From: Petrolisthes cinctipes
Lineage: Eukaryota > Arthropoda > Malacostraca > Decapoda > Porcellanidae
Assembly: GCA_033782935.1 (NCBI GenBank)
Contig: JAWQEG010000082.1
Coordinates: 2,294,001-2,358,000 of the forward strand
DNA length: 64,000 bases
Direction: 5' to 3'
Part shown: piece after piece, positions 1 to 13,110 of the stretch
Layout of the letters: every line of letters starts with the position of its first letter
How positions within the stretch are numbered: position 1 is the first letter of the stretch
The notes under the pieces: model-generated
Seen by the model: the letters and a program-made list of their open reading frames with translations, nothing else
Database searches by the model: none
What the model was told of the DNA's origin: nothing
Made by a program: the position numbers and the translations under genes

Positions 1-3000
1 TTTTCGGGTGTTTTGAGTCTGAATTTGAGATATAAACGGGTACAGAAGATGCATGCACATATCGACTTTGGACACTTAAAATATCGACTTTTAGCATGTT
101 TTGAGCCTATATTTTGAAAACAATTTTAGCACTGAGTAGGTATGTACAGATTGCTTCTGGGACCCAAAAATATCGAATTTTCGGGTGTTTTGAGGTTGAA
201 TTTGGGTTATAAACGTGTGCAGAAGATGCATACACATATTGACTTTGGGCACCTAAAATATCGGTTTTCAGCATGTTTTGGCATGTATCTGAGTAGACAT
301 GTACAGATCGCTTCTGAGACCCCAAAATATCGAATTTTCGGGCGTTTAGAGCCTAAATTTGAGATATAAACGGGTACAGAATATGCATGCACATATCGAC
401 TTTTGGGCACCTAAAACATCGATTTTCAGTATGTTTTGGGCCTGTATTTTGAAAATACTCTAACACGGAGTAAGCATGTACAGATCGCTTCTGGGACCGC
501 AAAATATAGAATTTTCGGGTGTTTTGAGCCTGAATTTGAGATATAAACGGGTACTGAAGAGGCATGCACATATCGACTTTTAGGCACCTAAAATATCGAT
601 TTTGAGCATGTTTTTTGTCTGTATCTTGAAAACATTCTAACTAGGAGTAGGTATGTACAGATCGCTTCGAGGACCCAAAAATAACGAATTTTCGGGTGTT
701 TTGAGCCTGAATTTGAGATATAAACGGGTACAAAAGATGCATGCACATATCGACTTTGGACACTTAAAATATCGATTTTTAGCATGTTTTGAGCCAATAT
801 TTTGAAAATATTTTAGAACTGAGTAGGCATGAACAGATCGCTTCTGGGACCCAAAAATATTGAATTTTCGAGTGTTTTGAGGTTGAATTTGGGTTATAAA
901 CGGATGCAGAAGATGCATACACATATTGACTTTGGGCACCTAAAATATCGGTTTTCAGCATGTTTTGGCCTCTATCTGAGTAGGCATGTACAGATCGCTT
1001 CTGGGACCCCAAAATAACTAATTTTCGGGTGTTTGGAGCCTGAATTGATATATAAACGGGTACAGAAGATGGATGCACATATCGACTTTTTGGCACCTAA
1101 AATATCGATTTTCAGTATGTTTTGGGCCTGTATTTTGAAAATACTCTAACACGGAGTAGGCATGTACAGATCGCTTCTAGGACCCAAAAATAACGAATTT
1201 TCTGGTGTTTTGAGCCTGAATTTGAGATATAAACGGGTACAGAAGATGCATGCACATATCGACTTTGGACTCTTAAAATATCGATTTTAAGCATGTTTTG
1301 AGCCTATATTTTGAAAACATTCTAGCACTGAGTAGGCATGTACAGATCGCTTCTGGGACCCCAAAATATCGAATTTTAGGGTGTTTTGAGACTGAATTTG
1401 AGATATAAACGGGTACAGAAGATGCATGCACATATTGACTTTGGACACTTAAAATATCGATTTTAAGCATGTTTTGAGCCTATATTTTACAAACATTCTA
1501 GCACTGAGTAGGCATGTACAGATCGCTTCTGGGACCCCAAAATAAAGAATTTTCGGGTGTTTGGAGCCTGAATTTGAGATATAAACGGGTACAGAAGATG
1601 AATGCACATATCGACTTCGGACACTTAAAATATCGATTTTTAGATTGTTTTGAGCCTATATATTTAAAACATTCTAGTACTGAGTAGGCATGTACAGATC
1701 GCTTCTGGGACCCCAAAATATCGAATTTTCGGGTGTTTGGAGCCTGAATTTGAGATATAAACGGGTACAGAAGATGCATGCACATATCGACTTTTGGGCA
1801 CCTAAAATATCGATTTTCAGTATGTTTTGGGCATGTATTTTGAAAATACTCTAACACGGAGTAGGCATGTACAGATCGCCTCTGGGACCCCAAAATATCA
1901 AATTTTTGGGTGTTTTGGGCCTGAATTTGAGATATCGACTTTGGGCACTTAAAATATCGATTTTTAGCATGTTTTGGGCCTATATTTTGAAAATATTCTA
2001 GCACTGAGTAGGCATGTACAGATCGCTTCTAGGACCCAAAAATAAAGAATTTTCGGGTGTTTTGAGTCTGAATTTGAGATATAAACGGGTATAGAAGATG
2101 CATGCACATATCGACTTTGGACACTTAAAATATCGTTTTTAAGCATGTTTTGAGCCTATATTTTGAAAACATTCTAGCACTGATTAGGCATGTACAGATC
2201 GCTTCTGGGACCCCAAAATATCGAATTTTCGGGTGTTTTGAGCCTGAATTTGAGATATAAACGGGTACAGAAGATGCATGCACATCTCGACTTATGGGCA
2301 CCTAAAAGATCGATTTTCAGTATGTTTTGGGCCTGTATTTTGAAAATACTCTAACACGGAGTAGGCATGTACAGATCGCTTCAGGGATCCCAAAATATCA
2401 AATTTTCGGGTGTTTTGGGCTTGAATTTAAGATATCGACTTTGGGCACCTAAAATTTCGATTTTTAGCATGTTTTGGGCCTATGTTTTGAAAATATTCTA
2501 GCGGTAAGTAGGCATGTACAGATCGCTTCTGGGACCCCAAAATATTGAAATTTCGGGTGTTTTGAGCCTGAATTTGAGATATAAACGGTTACTGAAGATG
2601 CATGCACATTTCGACTTTTGGGCATCTAAAATATCGTTTTTGAGCATGTTTTTGGTCTGTATCTTGAAAACATTCTAACTAGGAGTAGGTATGTACAGTT
2701 CGCTAAGAGGAACCAAAAATAACGAATTTTCGGGTGTTTTGAGCCTGAATTTGAGAAATAAACAGGTACAGAAGATGCATGCACTTATCGACTTTGGACA
2801 CTTAAAATCTCGATTTTTATCATGTTTTGAGCCTATATCTTGAAAAAATTCTAACTAGGAGTAGGCATGTACAGATCGCTTCTAGGACCCAAAAATAACG
2901 AATTTTCGGGTGTTTTGAGCCTGAATTTGAGATATAAACGGGTACAGAAGGTAAATGCACATATCGACTTTGGACACTTAAAATATCGATTTTTAGCATG

Positions 3001-4250
3001 TTTTGTGCCTATATTTTGAAAACATTCTAGCACTGAGTAGGCATGTACAGATCGCTTCTGGGACCCAAAAATATCGAATTCTCGGGTGTTTTGAGCCTGA
3101 ATTTGAGATATAAACGGTTACTGAAGATGCATGCACATATCGACTTTGGACACTTAAAATATCGATTTTTAGCATGTTTTGAGCCTATATTTTGAAAATA
3201 TTTTTAGCACTGACTAGGTGTGTACAGATCGCTTCTGGGACCCCAAAATATCTAATTTTCGGGTGTTTTGAGGTTGAATTTGGGATATAAACAGGTGCAG
3301 AAGATGCATACACATATTGACTTTGGGCACCTGCAATATCGGTTTTGAGCATGTTTTGGCCTGTATCTGAGTAGGCATGTACAGATCGCTTCTGGGACAC
3401 CAAAATATCGAATTTTCGGGTGTTTGGAGCCTGAATTTGAGATATAAACGGGTACAGAGGATGCATGCACATATCAACTTTTGGGCACCTAAAAGATCGA
3501 TTTTCAGTATGTTTTGGGCCTGTATTTTGAAAATACTCTAACACGGAGTAGGCATGTACAGATCGCTTCTGGGACCCCAAAATATCGAATTTTTGGGTGT
3601 TTTGGGCCTGAATTTGAGTAATCGACTTTGGGCACCTAAAATATCGATTTTTAGCATGTTTTGGGCCTATATTTTGAAAATATTCTAGCACTGAGTAGGC
3701 ATGTACAGATCGCTTCTGGGACCTCAAAATATCGAATTTTCGTGTGTTTTGAGCCTGAATTTGAGATATAAACGGGTACTGAAGATGTGTGCACATATCG
3801 ACTTTTGGGCACCTAAAATATCGATTTTGAGTATGTTATGGGTCTGTATCTTGAAAACATTCTAACTAGGAGAAGGCATGTACAGATCGCTTTTCGGACC
3901 CAAAAATAACGAATTTTCGGGTGTTTAGAGCCTGAATTTGAAATATAAACGGATACAGAAAATGCATGCACATATCGACTTTGAACACTTAAAATATCGA
4001 TTTTTAGATTGTTTTGAGCCTATATTTTGAAAACATTCTAGCACTGAGTAGGCATGTACATATCGCTTCTGTGACCCAAAAATATCGAATTTTCGGGTGT
4101 TTTTGAGGTTGAATTTGGGATATAAACGGGTGCAGAAGATGCATACACATATTGACTTTGGGCACTTAAAATTTCGATTTTCAGTATGTTTTGGCCTGTA
4201 TCTGAGTAGGCATGTACAGATCGCTTCTGGAACTCCAAAATATCGAATTT
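1..4250. repeat. Irregular left block of divergent monomers
   Basis: The monomer order from base 4 is A2 B A3 A1 A2 B A3 A2 A2 A2 A3 C A2 A3 C A1 A2 A2 A2 B A3 C A1 A2 B. The pentamer logic is recognisable but monomers are missing or repeated: C is skipped at 515, and three A2 monomers run from 1,201 to 1,728. No kilobase-scale near-identical copy of this block is seen in the window. No other sequence is embedded. Confidence 0.8.
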
Positions 4251-4401
4251 TCGGGTGTTTTGGGCCTGAATTTGAGATATAAACTTTGGGCACTTAAAAT
4301 ATCGATTTTTAGCATCTTTTGTGCATAGCTATATTTTGAAAATATTCTAGCACTGAGTAAGCATGTACAGATTGCTTCTGGGACCCCAAAATATCGAATT
4401 T
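4251..4401. repeat. Aberrant short monomer D, copy 1 (151 bp)
   Basis: The first half is joined at gagatataaactttggg, so about 27 bp are missing with a breakpoint different from C (C joins at gagatatcgac). The second half carries a private marker, gcatcttttgtgcatagct. The same combination reappears only at 8,600-8,750, so both copies descend from one event and mark a long duplicated segment. Confidence 0.82.
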
Positions 4402-6411
4402 TCGGGTGTTTTGAGCCTGAATTTGAGATATAAACGGGTACTGAAGATGCATGCACATATTTACTTTTGGGCACCTAAAATATCGATTTTGAGCATAATT
4501 TTTGTCTGTATCTTGAAAACATTCTAACTAGGAGTAGGCATGTACAGATCGCTTCTAGGACCCAAAAATAACGAATTTTCGGGTGTTTTGAGCCTGAATT
4601 TGAGATATAAGCAGGTAGTGAAGATGCATGCACATATCGACTTTGGACTCATAAAATATCGATTTTTAGCATGTTTTGAGCCTATATTTTGAAAATATTC
4701 TACCACTGAGTAGGCATGTACAGATCGCTTCTGGGACCCAAAAATATCGAATTTTTGGGTGTTTTCGAGGTTGAATTTGGGATGTAAATGGGTGCAGAAG
4801 ATGCATACACATATTGACTTTGGGCACATAAAATATCGATTTTCAGCATGTTTTGGCCTGTATTTTGAAAATACTCTAACACGGACTTGGCATATACAGA
4901 TCGCTTCTGGGACCCAAAAATATCGAATTTACGTGTGTTTTGGGCCTGAATTTGAGATATCGACTTTGGGAACCTAAAATATCGATTTTTTGCATGTTTT
5001 GGGCATATATTTTGAAAATATTCTAGCACTGAGTAGGCATTTAGAGATCGCTTCTGGGACCCCAAAATATCGAATTTTCGGGTGTTTGGAGCCTGAATTT
5101 GAGATATAAACAGGTACTGAAGATGCATGCACATATCTACTTTTGGGCACCTAAAATATCGATTTTGAGCATGTTTTGGGTTTGTATCTTGAAAACATTC
5201 TCACTAGGAGTAGGCATGTACAGATTGCTTCTGGTACCTCAAAATATCAAATTTCCGGGTGTTTTGAGCCTGAATTTGAGATATAAACGGGTACTGAAGA
5301 TGCATGCACATATTGACTTTTGGGCACCTAAAATATCGATTTTGAGCATGTTCTGGGTCTGTATCTTGAAAACATTTTAACTAGGAGTAGGCATGTACAG
5401 ATTGCTTTTAGGACCCAAAAATAACGACTTTTCGGGTGTTTTGAGCCTGAATTTGAGATATAAACGGGTACAGAAGATGCATGCACATATCGACTTTGGA
5501 CACTTAAAATATCGATTTTTAGGATGTTTTGAGCCTATATTTTGAAAATATTTTTAGCACTGAGTAGGTATGTACAGATCGCTTCTGGGACCAAAAAATA
5601 TCGAATTTTCGGGTGTTTTGAGGTTGAATTTGGGATATAAACGGGTGCAGAAGATGCATACACATATTGACTTTCGGCACCTACAATATCGGTTTTCAGC
5701 ATGTTTTGGGCCTGTATTTTAAAAATACTCTAACACGGAGTAGGCATGTACAGATCGCTACTGGGACCCCAATATATCGAATTTTCGGGTGTTTTTGGCC
5801 TGAATTTGAGATATCGACTTTGGGCACCTAAAATATTGATATTTAGCATATTTTGGGCTATGTTTTGAAAATATTCTAGCACTGAGTATGCATGTACAGA
5901 TCGCTTCTGGGACCCCAAAATATCGAATTTTCGGGTGTTTTGAGCCTGAATTTGAGATATAAGCAGGTACTGAAGATACATGCATATATCGACTTTGGAA
6001 TCTTAAAATATCGATTTTTAGCATGTTTTGAGCCTATATTTTGAAAATATTCTAGCACTGAGTAGGCATGTACAGATTGCTTCTGGGACCCAAAAATATC
6101 GAATTTTCGGGTGTTTTTGAGGTTGAATTTGGGATGTAAATGGATGCAGAAGATGCATACACATATTGACTTTGGGCACTTAAAATTTAGATTTTCAGCA
6201 TGTTTTGGCCTGTATCTGAGTAGGCATGTACAGATCGCTTCTGGGACCCCAAAATATCGAATTTTCGGGTGTTTTGGGCCTGAATTTGAGATATCGACTT
6301 TGGGCACCTAAAATATTGATTTTTAGCATGTTTTGGGCCTGTGTTTTGAAAATATTCTAGCACTGAGTATGCATGTACAGATCGCTTCTGGGACCCCAAA
6401 ATATCGAATTT
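4402..6411. repeat. Higher-order unit W1 (2,010 bp, 12 monomers)
   Basis: The order is A1 A2 B/A3 C, A1, A1 A2 B/A3 C, A1/A2 B C, where a slash marks a hybrid monomer. The B-A3 pair of the pentamer is collapsed to one fused monomer in the first two groups, which makes 676 bp tetramers. Its central part (5,078-5,784) matches 7,088-7,794 base for base apart from scattered substitutions at a constant offset of 2,010 bp. Confidence 0.85.
4755..4930. repeat. Fused monomer B/A3 (example, 176 bp)
   Basis: The 5' part is B (gaggttgaatttggg, gcatacacatattgac, tttcagcatgttttggcctg). The 3' part is A3 (tattttgaaaatactctaacacgga). The B deletion is therefore repaired and one monomer replaces the pair B-A3. 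The same fusion occurs at 5,609-5,784, 6,765-6,940, 7,619-7,794, 9,283-9,458 and 10,137-10,312. It is the expected product of unequal exchange between adjacent B and A3 monomers. Confidence 0.83.
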
Positions 6412-8599
6412 TAGGGTGTTTTGAGCCTGAATTTGAGATTTAAACGGGTACTGAAGATGCATGCACATATCGACTTTTGGGCACATAAAATATCGATTTT
6501 GAGCATGTTTTTTGTCTGTATCTTGAAAACATTCTAACTATTAGTATGCATGTACAGATCGCTTCTGGGACCCCAAAATATCGAATTTTCGGGTGTTTTG
6601 AGCCTGAATTTGAGATATAAGCAGGTACTGAAGATGCATGCATATATCGACTTTGGACTCTTAAAATATCGATTTTTAGCATGTTTTGAGCCTATATTTT
6701 GAAAATATTCTAGCACTGAGTAGGCATGTACAGATTGCTTCTGTGACCCAAAAATATCGAATTTTCGGGTGTTTATGAGGTTGAATTTGGGATGTAAATG
6801 GGTGCAGAAGATGCATACACATATTGACTTTGGGCACTTAAAATTTCGATTTTCAGCATGTTTTGGCCTGTAATTTGAAAATACTCTAACACGGACTTGG
6901 CATATACAGATCGCTTCTGGGACCCAAAAATATCGAATTTACGTGTGTTTTGGGCCTGAATTTGAGATATCGACTTTGGGAACCTAAAATATCGATTTTT
7001 AGCATGTTTTGGGCATATATTTTGAAAATATTATAGCACTGAGTAGGCATTTAGAGATCGCTTCTGGGACCCCAAAATATCGAATTTTCGGGTGTTTGGA
7101 GCCTGAATTTGAGATATAAACAGGTACTGAAGATGCATGCACATATCTACTTTTGGGCACCTAAAATATCGATTTTGAGCATGTTTTGGGTTTGTATCTT
7201 GAAAACATTCTCACTAGGAGTAGGCATGTACAGATTGCTTCTGGTACCTCAAAATATCAAATTTCCGGGTGTTTTGAGCCTGAATTTGAGATATAAACGG
7301 GTACTGAAGATGCATGCACATATTGACTTTTGGGCACCTAAAATATCGATTTTGAGCATGTTCTGGGTCTGTATCTTGAAAACATTTTAACTAGGAGTAG
7401 GCATGTACAGATTGCTTTTAGGACCCAAAAATAACGAATTTTCGGGTGTTTTGAGCCTGAATTTGAGATATAAACGGGTACAGAAGATGCATGCACATAT
7501 CGATTTTGGACACTTAAAATATTGATTTTTAGGATGTTTTGAGCCTATATTTTGAAAATATTTTTAGCACTGAGTAGGTATGTACAGATCGCTTCTGGGA
7601 CCAAAAAATATCGAATTTTCGGTTGTTTTGAGGTTGAATTAGGGATATAAACGGGTGCAGAAGATGCATACACATATTGACTTTGGGCACCTACAATATC
7701 GGTTTTCAGCATGTTTTGGGCCTGTATTTTGAAAATACTCTAACACGGAGTAGGCATGTAGAGATTGCTACTGGGACCCCAATATATCGAATTTTCGGGT
7801 GTATTGGGCCTGAATTTGAGATATCGACTTTGGGCACCAAAAATATTGATATTTAGCATATTTTGGGCCTGTGTTTTGAAAATATTCTAGCTCTGAGTAT
7901 GCATGTACAGCTCGCTTCTGGGACCCCAAAATATCAAATTTTAGGGTGTTTTGAGCCTGAATTTGAGATATAAACGGGTACTGAAGATGCATGCACATAT
8001 CGACTTTTGGGCACATAAAATATCGATTTTGAGCATGTTTTTTGTCTGTATCTTGAAAACATTCTAACTAGGAGTATGCATGTACAGATCGCTTCTGGGA
8101 CCCCAAAATATCGAATTTTCGGGTGTTTTGAGCCTGAATTTGAGATATAAGCAGGTACTGAAGATGCATGCATATATCGACTTTGGAATCTTAAAATATC
8201 GATTTTTAGCATGTTTTGAGCCTAAATTTTGAAAATATTCTAGCACTGAGTAGTCATGTACAGATTGCTTCTGTGACCCAAAAATATCGAATTTTCGGGT
8301 GTTTTTGAGGTTGAATTTGGGATGTAAATGGGTGCAGAAGATGCATACACATATTGACTTTGGGCACTTAAAATTTCGATTTTCAGCATGTTTTGGCCTG
8401 TATCTGAGTAGGCATGTACAGATCGCTTCTGGGACCCCAAAATATCAAATTTTCGGGTGTTTTGGGCCTGAATTTGAGATATCGACTTTGGGCACCTAAA
8501 ATATTGATTTTTAGCATGTTTTGGGCCTGTGTTTTGAAAATATTCTAGCACTGAGTATGCATGTACAGAACGCTTCTGGGACCCCAAAATATCGAATTT
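6412..8599. repeat. Higher-order unit W2 (2,188 bp, 13 monomers)
   Basis: The order is that of W1 with one extra A1 monomer at 7,942-8,118, which accounts for the extra 177-178 bp. The first group differs slightly: 6,589-6,764 is an A1/A2 hybrid with gatataagcaggtactg. The private B marker gatgtaaatgggtgcag is present, as in W1, W3 and W4. Confidence 0.83.
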
Positions 8600-8750
8600 T
8601 AGAGTGTTTTGAGCCTGAATTTGAGATATAAACTTTGGGCACTTAAAATATCGATTTTTAGCATCTTTTGTGCATAGCTATATTTTGAAAATATTCTAGC
8701 ACTGAGTAAGCATGTAAAGATCGCTTCTGGGACCCCAAAATATCGAATTT
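8600..8750. repeat. Aberrant short monomer D, copy 2 (151 bp)
   Basis: This carries the same junction (gagatataaactttggg) and private marker (cttttgtgcatagct) as copy 1, 4,349 bp downstream. Here it follows a C monomer; copy 1 follows a B monomer directly. It indicates that a segment of about 4.35 kb (D-W1-W2) was duplicated as a block. Confidence 0.82.
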
Positions 8751-8929
8751 TCGGGTGTTTTAGCGCCTGAATTTGAGATATATACGGGAACTGAAGATGC
8801 ATGCACATATCGACTTTTTGGGAACCTAAAATATCGATTTTGAGCATGTTATGTGTCTGTATCTTGAAAACATTCTAACTAGGAGTAGGCATATACAGAT
8901 CGCTTCTGGGACCCCAAAATATCGAATTT
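8751..8929. repeat. Extra A1 monomer between D and W3 (179 bp)
   Basis: This A1-type monomer has a tagcgcctg head and tatatacgggaactg. It has no counterpart between D copy 1 and W1. It shifts the offset of the long duplication from 4,349 to 4,528 bp. Confidence 0.75.
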
Positions 8930-8996
8930 TCGGGTGTTTTGAGCCTGAATTTGAGATATAAACGGGTACTGAAGATGCATGCACATATCGACTTTT
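8908..8996. repeat. Half-monomer H1 (example): first half of the ancestral dimer
   Basis: This 89 bp stretch begins gggaccccaaaatatcg and ends atatcgactttt. It aligns without gaps to the next 88 bp (H2); on a representative A1 monomer 54 of 88 columns match. The best-conserved columns are the start (ggg..cc.aaaatatcga), the middle (tgttttg.g.ctg) and the end (catg.aca.atcg). The deletion that makes C monomers removes about 29 bp from the 3' part of H1, the part least similar to H2. Confidence 0.85.
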
Positions 8997-10940
8997 GGGC
9001 ACCTAAAATATCGATTTTGAGCATAATTTTTGTCTGTATCTTGAAAACATTCTAACTAGGAGTAGGCATGTACAGATCGCTTCTAGGACCCAAAAATAAC
9101 GAATTTTCGGGTGTTTTGAGCCTGAATTTGAGATATAAGCAGGTAGTGAAGATGCATGCACATATCGACTTTGGACTCTTAAAATATCGATTTTTAGCAT
9201 GTTTTGAGCCTATATTTTGAAAATATTCTACCACTGAGTAGGCATGTACAGATCGCTTCTGGGACCCAAAAATATCGAATTTTCGGGTGTTTTTGAGGTT
9301 GAATTTGGGATGTAAATGGGTGCAGAAGATGCATACACATATTGACTTTGGGCACTTAAAATTTCGATTTTCAGCATGTTTTGGCCTGTATTTTGAAAAT
9401 ACTCTAACACGGACTTGGCATATACAGATCGCTTCTGGGACCCAAAAATATCGAATTTACGTGTGTTTTGGGCCTGAATTTGAGATATCGACTTTGGGAA
9501 CCTAAAATATCGATTTTTAGCATGTTTTGGGCATATATTTTGAAAATATTCTAGCACTGAGTAGGCATTTAGAGATCGCTTCTGGGACCCCAAAATATCG
9601 AATTTTCGGGTGTTTGGAGCCTGAATTTGAGATATAAACAGGTACTGAAGATGCATGCACATATCTACTTTTGGGCACCTAAAATATCGATTTTGAGCAT
9701 GTTTTGGGTTTGTATCTTGAAAACATTCTCACTAGGAGTAAGCATGTACAGATTGCTTCTGGTACTTCAAAATATCAAATTTCCGGGTGTTTTGAGCCTG
9801 AATTTGAGATATAAACGGGTACTGAAGATGCATGCACATATTGACTTTTGGGCACCTAAAATATCGATTTTGAGCATGTTCTGGGTCTGTATCTTGAAAA
9901 CATTTTAACTAGGAGTAGGCATGTACAGATTGCTTTTAAGACCCAAAAATAACTAATTTTCGGGTGTTTTGAGCCTGAATTTGAGATATAAACGGGTACA
10001 GAAGATGCATGCACATATCGATTTTGGACACTTAAAATATCGATTTTTAGGATGTTTTGAGCCTATATTTTGAAAATATTTTTAGCACTGAGTAGGTATG
10101 TACAGATCGCTTCTGGGACCAAAAAATATCGAATTTTCGGGTGTTTTCAGGTTGAATTTGGGATATAAACGGGTGCAGAAGATGCATACACATATTGACT
10201 TTGGGCACCTACAATATCGGTTTTCAGCATGTTTTGGGCCTGTATTTTGAAAATACTCTAACACGGAGTAGGCATGTAGAGATTGCTACTGGGACCCCAA
10301 TATATCGAATTTTCGGGTGTATTGGGCCTGAATTTGAGATATCGACTTTGGGCACCAAAAATATTGATATTTAGCATATTTTGGGCCTGTGTTTTGAAAA
10401 TATTCTAGCACTGAGTATGCATGTACAGATCGCTTCTGGGACCCCAAAATATCGAATTTTCGGGTGTTTTGAGCCTGAATTTGAGATATAAGCAGGTACT
10501 GAAGATGCATGCATATATCGACTTTGGACTCTTAAAATATCGATTTTTAGCATGTTTTGAGCCTATATTTTGAAAATATTCTAGCACTGAGTAGGCATGT
10601 ACAGATTGCTTCTGGGACCCAAAAATATCGAATTTTCGGGTGTTTTTGAGGTTGAATTTGGGATGTAAATGGGTGCAGAAGATGCATACACATATTGACT
10701 TTGGGCACTTAAAATTTCGACTTTCAGCATGTTTTGGCCTGCATCTAAGTAGGCATGTACAGATCGCTTCTGGGACCCCAAAATATCGAATTTTCGGGTG
10801 TTTTGGGCCTGAATTTGAGATATCGACTTTGGGCACCTAAAATATTGATTTTTAGCATGTTTTGGGACTGTATTTTGAAAATATTCTAGCACTGAGTATG
10901 CATGTACAGATCGCTTCTGGGACCCCAAAATATCGAATTT
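8930..10940. repeat. Higher-order unit W3 (2,011 bp, 12 monomers)
   Basis: The monomer order is identical to W1. The stretch from about 8,930 matches W1 from 4,402 at a constant offset of 4,528 bp, including the B/A3 fusions and the private acttggcatatacag variant at 9,413. The A1/A2 hybrid at 10,460 carries gatataagcaggtactg, as in W1. Confidence 0.85.
8997..9084. repeat. Half-monomer H2 (example): second half of the ancestral dimer
   Basis: This 88 bp stretch begins gggcacctaaaatatcgat and ends catgtacagatcgcttct. It carries the same landmark order as H1: ggg..cc, aaaatatcga, a T-rich core, catg.aca.atcg. The deletion that makes B monomers removes about 20 bp from the middle of H2, between ctgtatct and gagtagg. 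H1 and H2 together make the 177 bp monomer. Confidence 0.85.
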
Positions 10941-12275
10941 TAGGGTGTTTTGAGCCTGAATTTGAGATATAAACGGGTACTGAAGATGCATGCACATATC
11001 GACTTTTGGGCACATAAAATATCGATTTTGAGCATGTTTTTTGTCTGTATCTTGAAAAATTTCTCACTAGGAGTTGGCATGTACAGATTGCTTCTGGTAC
11101 CTCAAAATATCAAATTTCTAGGTGTTTTGAGCCTGAATTTGAGATATAAACGGGTACTGAAGATGCATGCACATATTGACTTTTGGGCACCTAAAATATC
11201 GATTTTGAGCATGTTCTGGGTCTGTATCTTGAAAACATTTTAACTAGGAGTAGGCATGTACAGATTACTTTTAGGACCTAAAAATAACGAATTTTCGGGT
11301 GTTTTGAGCCTGAATTTGAGATATAAACGGGTACAGAAGATGCATGCACATATCGATTTTGGACACTTAAAATATCGATTTTTAGGATGTTTTAGCCTAT
11401 ATTTTGAAAATATTTTTAGCACTGAGTAGGCATGTACAGATCGCTTCTGGGACCCCAAAATATCTAATTTTCGGGTGTTTTGGGCCTGAATTTGAGATAT
11501 CGACTTTGGGCACCTAAAATATTGATTTTTAGCATGTTTTGGGCCTGTGTTTTGAAAATATTCTAGCACTGAGTATGCATGTACAGATCGCTTCTGGGAC
11601 CCCAAAATATCAAATTTTAGGGTGTTTTGAGCCTGAATTTGAGATTTAAACGGGTACTGAAGATGCATGCACATATCGACTTTTGGGCACATAAAATATC
11701 GATTTTGAGCATGTTTTTTGTCTGTATCTTGAAAACATTCTAACTATTAGTATGCATGTACAGATCGCTTCTGGGACCCCAAAATATCGAATTTTCGGGT
11801 GTTTTGAGCCTGAATTTGAGATATAAGCAGGTACTGAAGATGCATGCATATATCGACTTTGGACTCTTAAAATATCGATTTTTAGCATGTTTTGAGCCTA
11901 TATTTTGAAAATATTCTAGCACTGAGTAGGCATGTACAGATTGCTTCTGTGACCCAAAAATATCGAATTTTCGGTTGTTTTTGAGGTTGAATTTGGGATG
12001 TAAATGGGTGCAGAAGATGCATACACATATTGACTTTGGGCACTTAAAATTTCGATTTTCAGCATGTTTTGGCCTGTATCTGAGTAGGCATGTACAGATC
12101 GCTTCTGGGACCCCAAAATATCGAATTTTCGGGTGTTTTGAGCCTGAATTTGAGATATCGACTTTGGGCACCTAAAATATTGATTTGTAGCATGTTTTTG
12201 GCCTGTGTTTTGAAAATATTCTAGCACTGGGTATGCATGTACAGATCGCTTCTGGGACCCCAAAATATCGAATTT
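10941..12275. repeat. Higher-order unit W4, internally deleted (1,335 bp)
   Basis: The order is A1 A1 A2 C A1 A1/A2 B C. At 11,471 an A2 monomer is followed directly by C, with B and A3 missing. The remaining monomers carry the W-specific markers (gatgtaaatgggtgcag in B, gatataagcaggtac in the hybrid). This is a shortened member of the W series and its right border. Confidence 0.78.
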
Positions 12276-13110
12276 TAGGGTGTTTTGAGCCTGAATTTGA
12301 GATATAAACGGGTACTGAAGATGCATGCACATATCGACTTTTGGGCACATAAAATTTTGATTTTGAGCATGTTTTTTGTCTGTATCTTGAAAACATTTTA
12401 ACTGGGAGTAGGCATGTACAGATCGCTTCTCGGACCCAAAAATAACGAATTTTCGGGTGTTTTGAGCCTGAATTTGAGATATAAACGGATACAGAAAATG
12501 CATGCACATATCGACTTTGGACACTTAAAATATTGATTTTTAGCATGTTTTGAGCCTATTTTTTGAAAACATTCTAGCACTGAGTAGGCATGTATAGATC
12601 GCTTCTGGGACCCAAAAATATCAAATTTTCGGGTGTTTTTGAGGTTGAATTTGGGATATAAACGGGTGCAGAAGATGCATACACATATTGACTTTGGGCA
12701 CCTACAATATCTGTTTTCAGCATGTTTTGGCCTGTATCTGAATAGGCATGTACAGAATGCTTCTGGGACCCCAAAATATCGAATTTTCAGGTGTTTGGAG
12801 CCTGAATTTGAGATATAAACGGGTACAAAAGATGCATGCACATATCGATTTTTGGGCACCTAAAAGATCGATTTTCAGTATGTTTTGGGCCTGTATTTTG
12901 AAAAGACTCTAACACGGAGTAGGCATGGACAGATCGCTTCTGGGACCCCAATATATCGAATTTTCGGGTGTTTTGGGCCTGAATTTGAGATATCGACTTT
13001 GGGCACCTAAAATTTTGATTTTTAGCATGTTTTGGGCCTGTGATTTGAAAATATTCTAGCACTGAGTATGCATGTACAGATCGCTTCTGGGACCCCAAAA
13101 TATCGAATTT
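12276..13110. repeat. Intact canonical pentamer HOR A1-A2-B-A3-C (835 bp)
   Basis: Monomers start at 12,276 (A1), 12,453 (A2), 12,629 (B), 12,787 (A3) and 12,964 (C), with lengths 177, 176, 158, 177 and 147 bp. This is the first complete pentamer from the left. It has the same order and total length as the pentamer about 45 kb away at 57,314-58,148 (read from A3), so the pentamer is probably the ancestral higher-order unit of the array. Confidence 0.88.
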
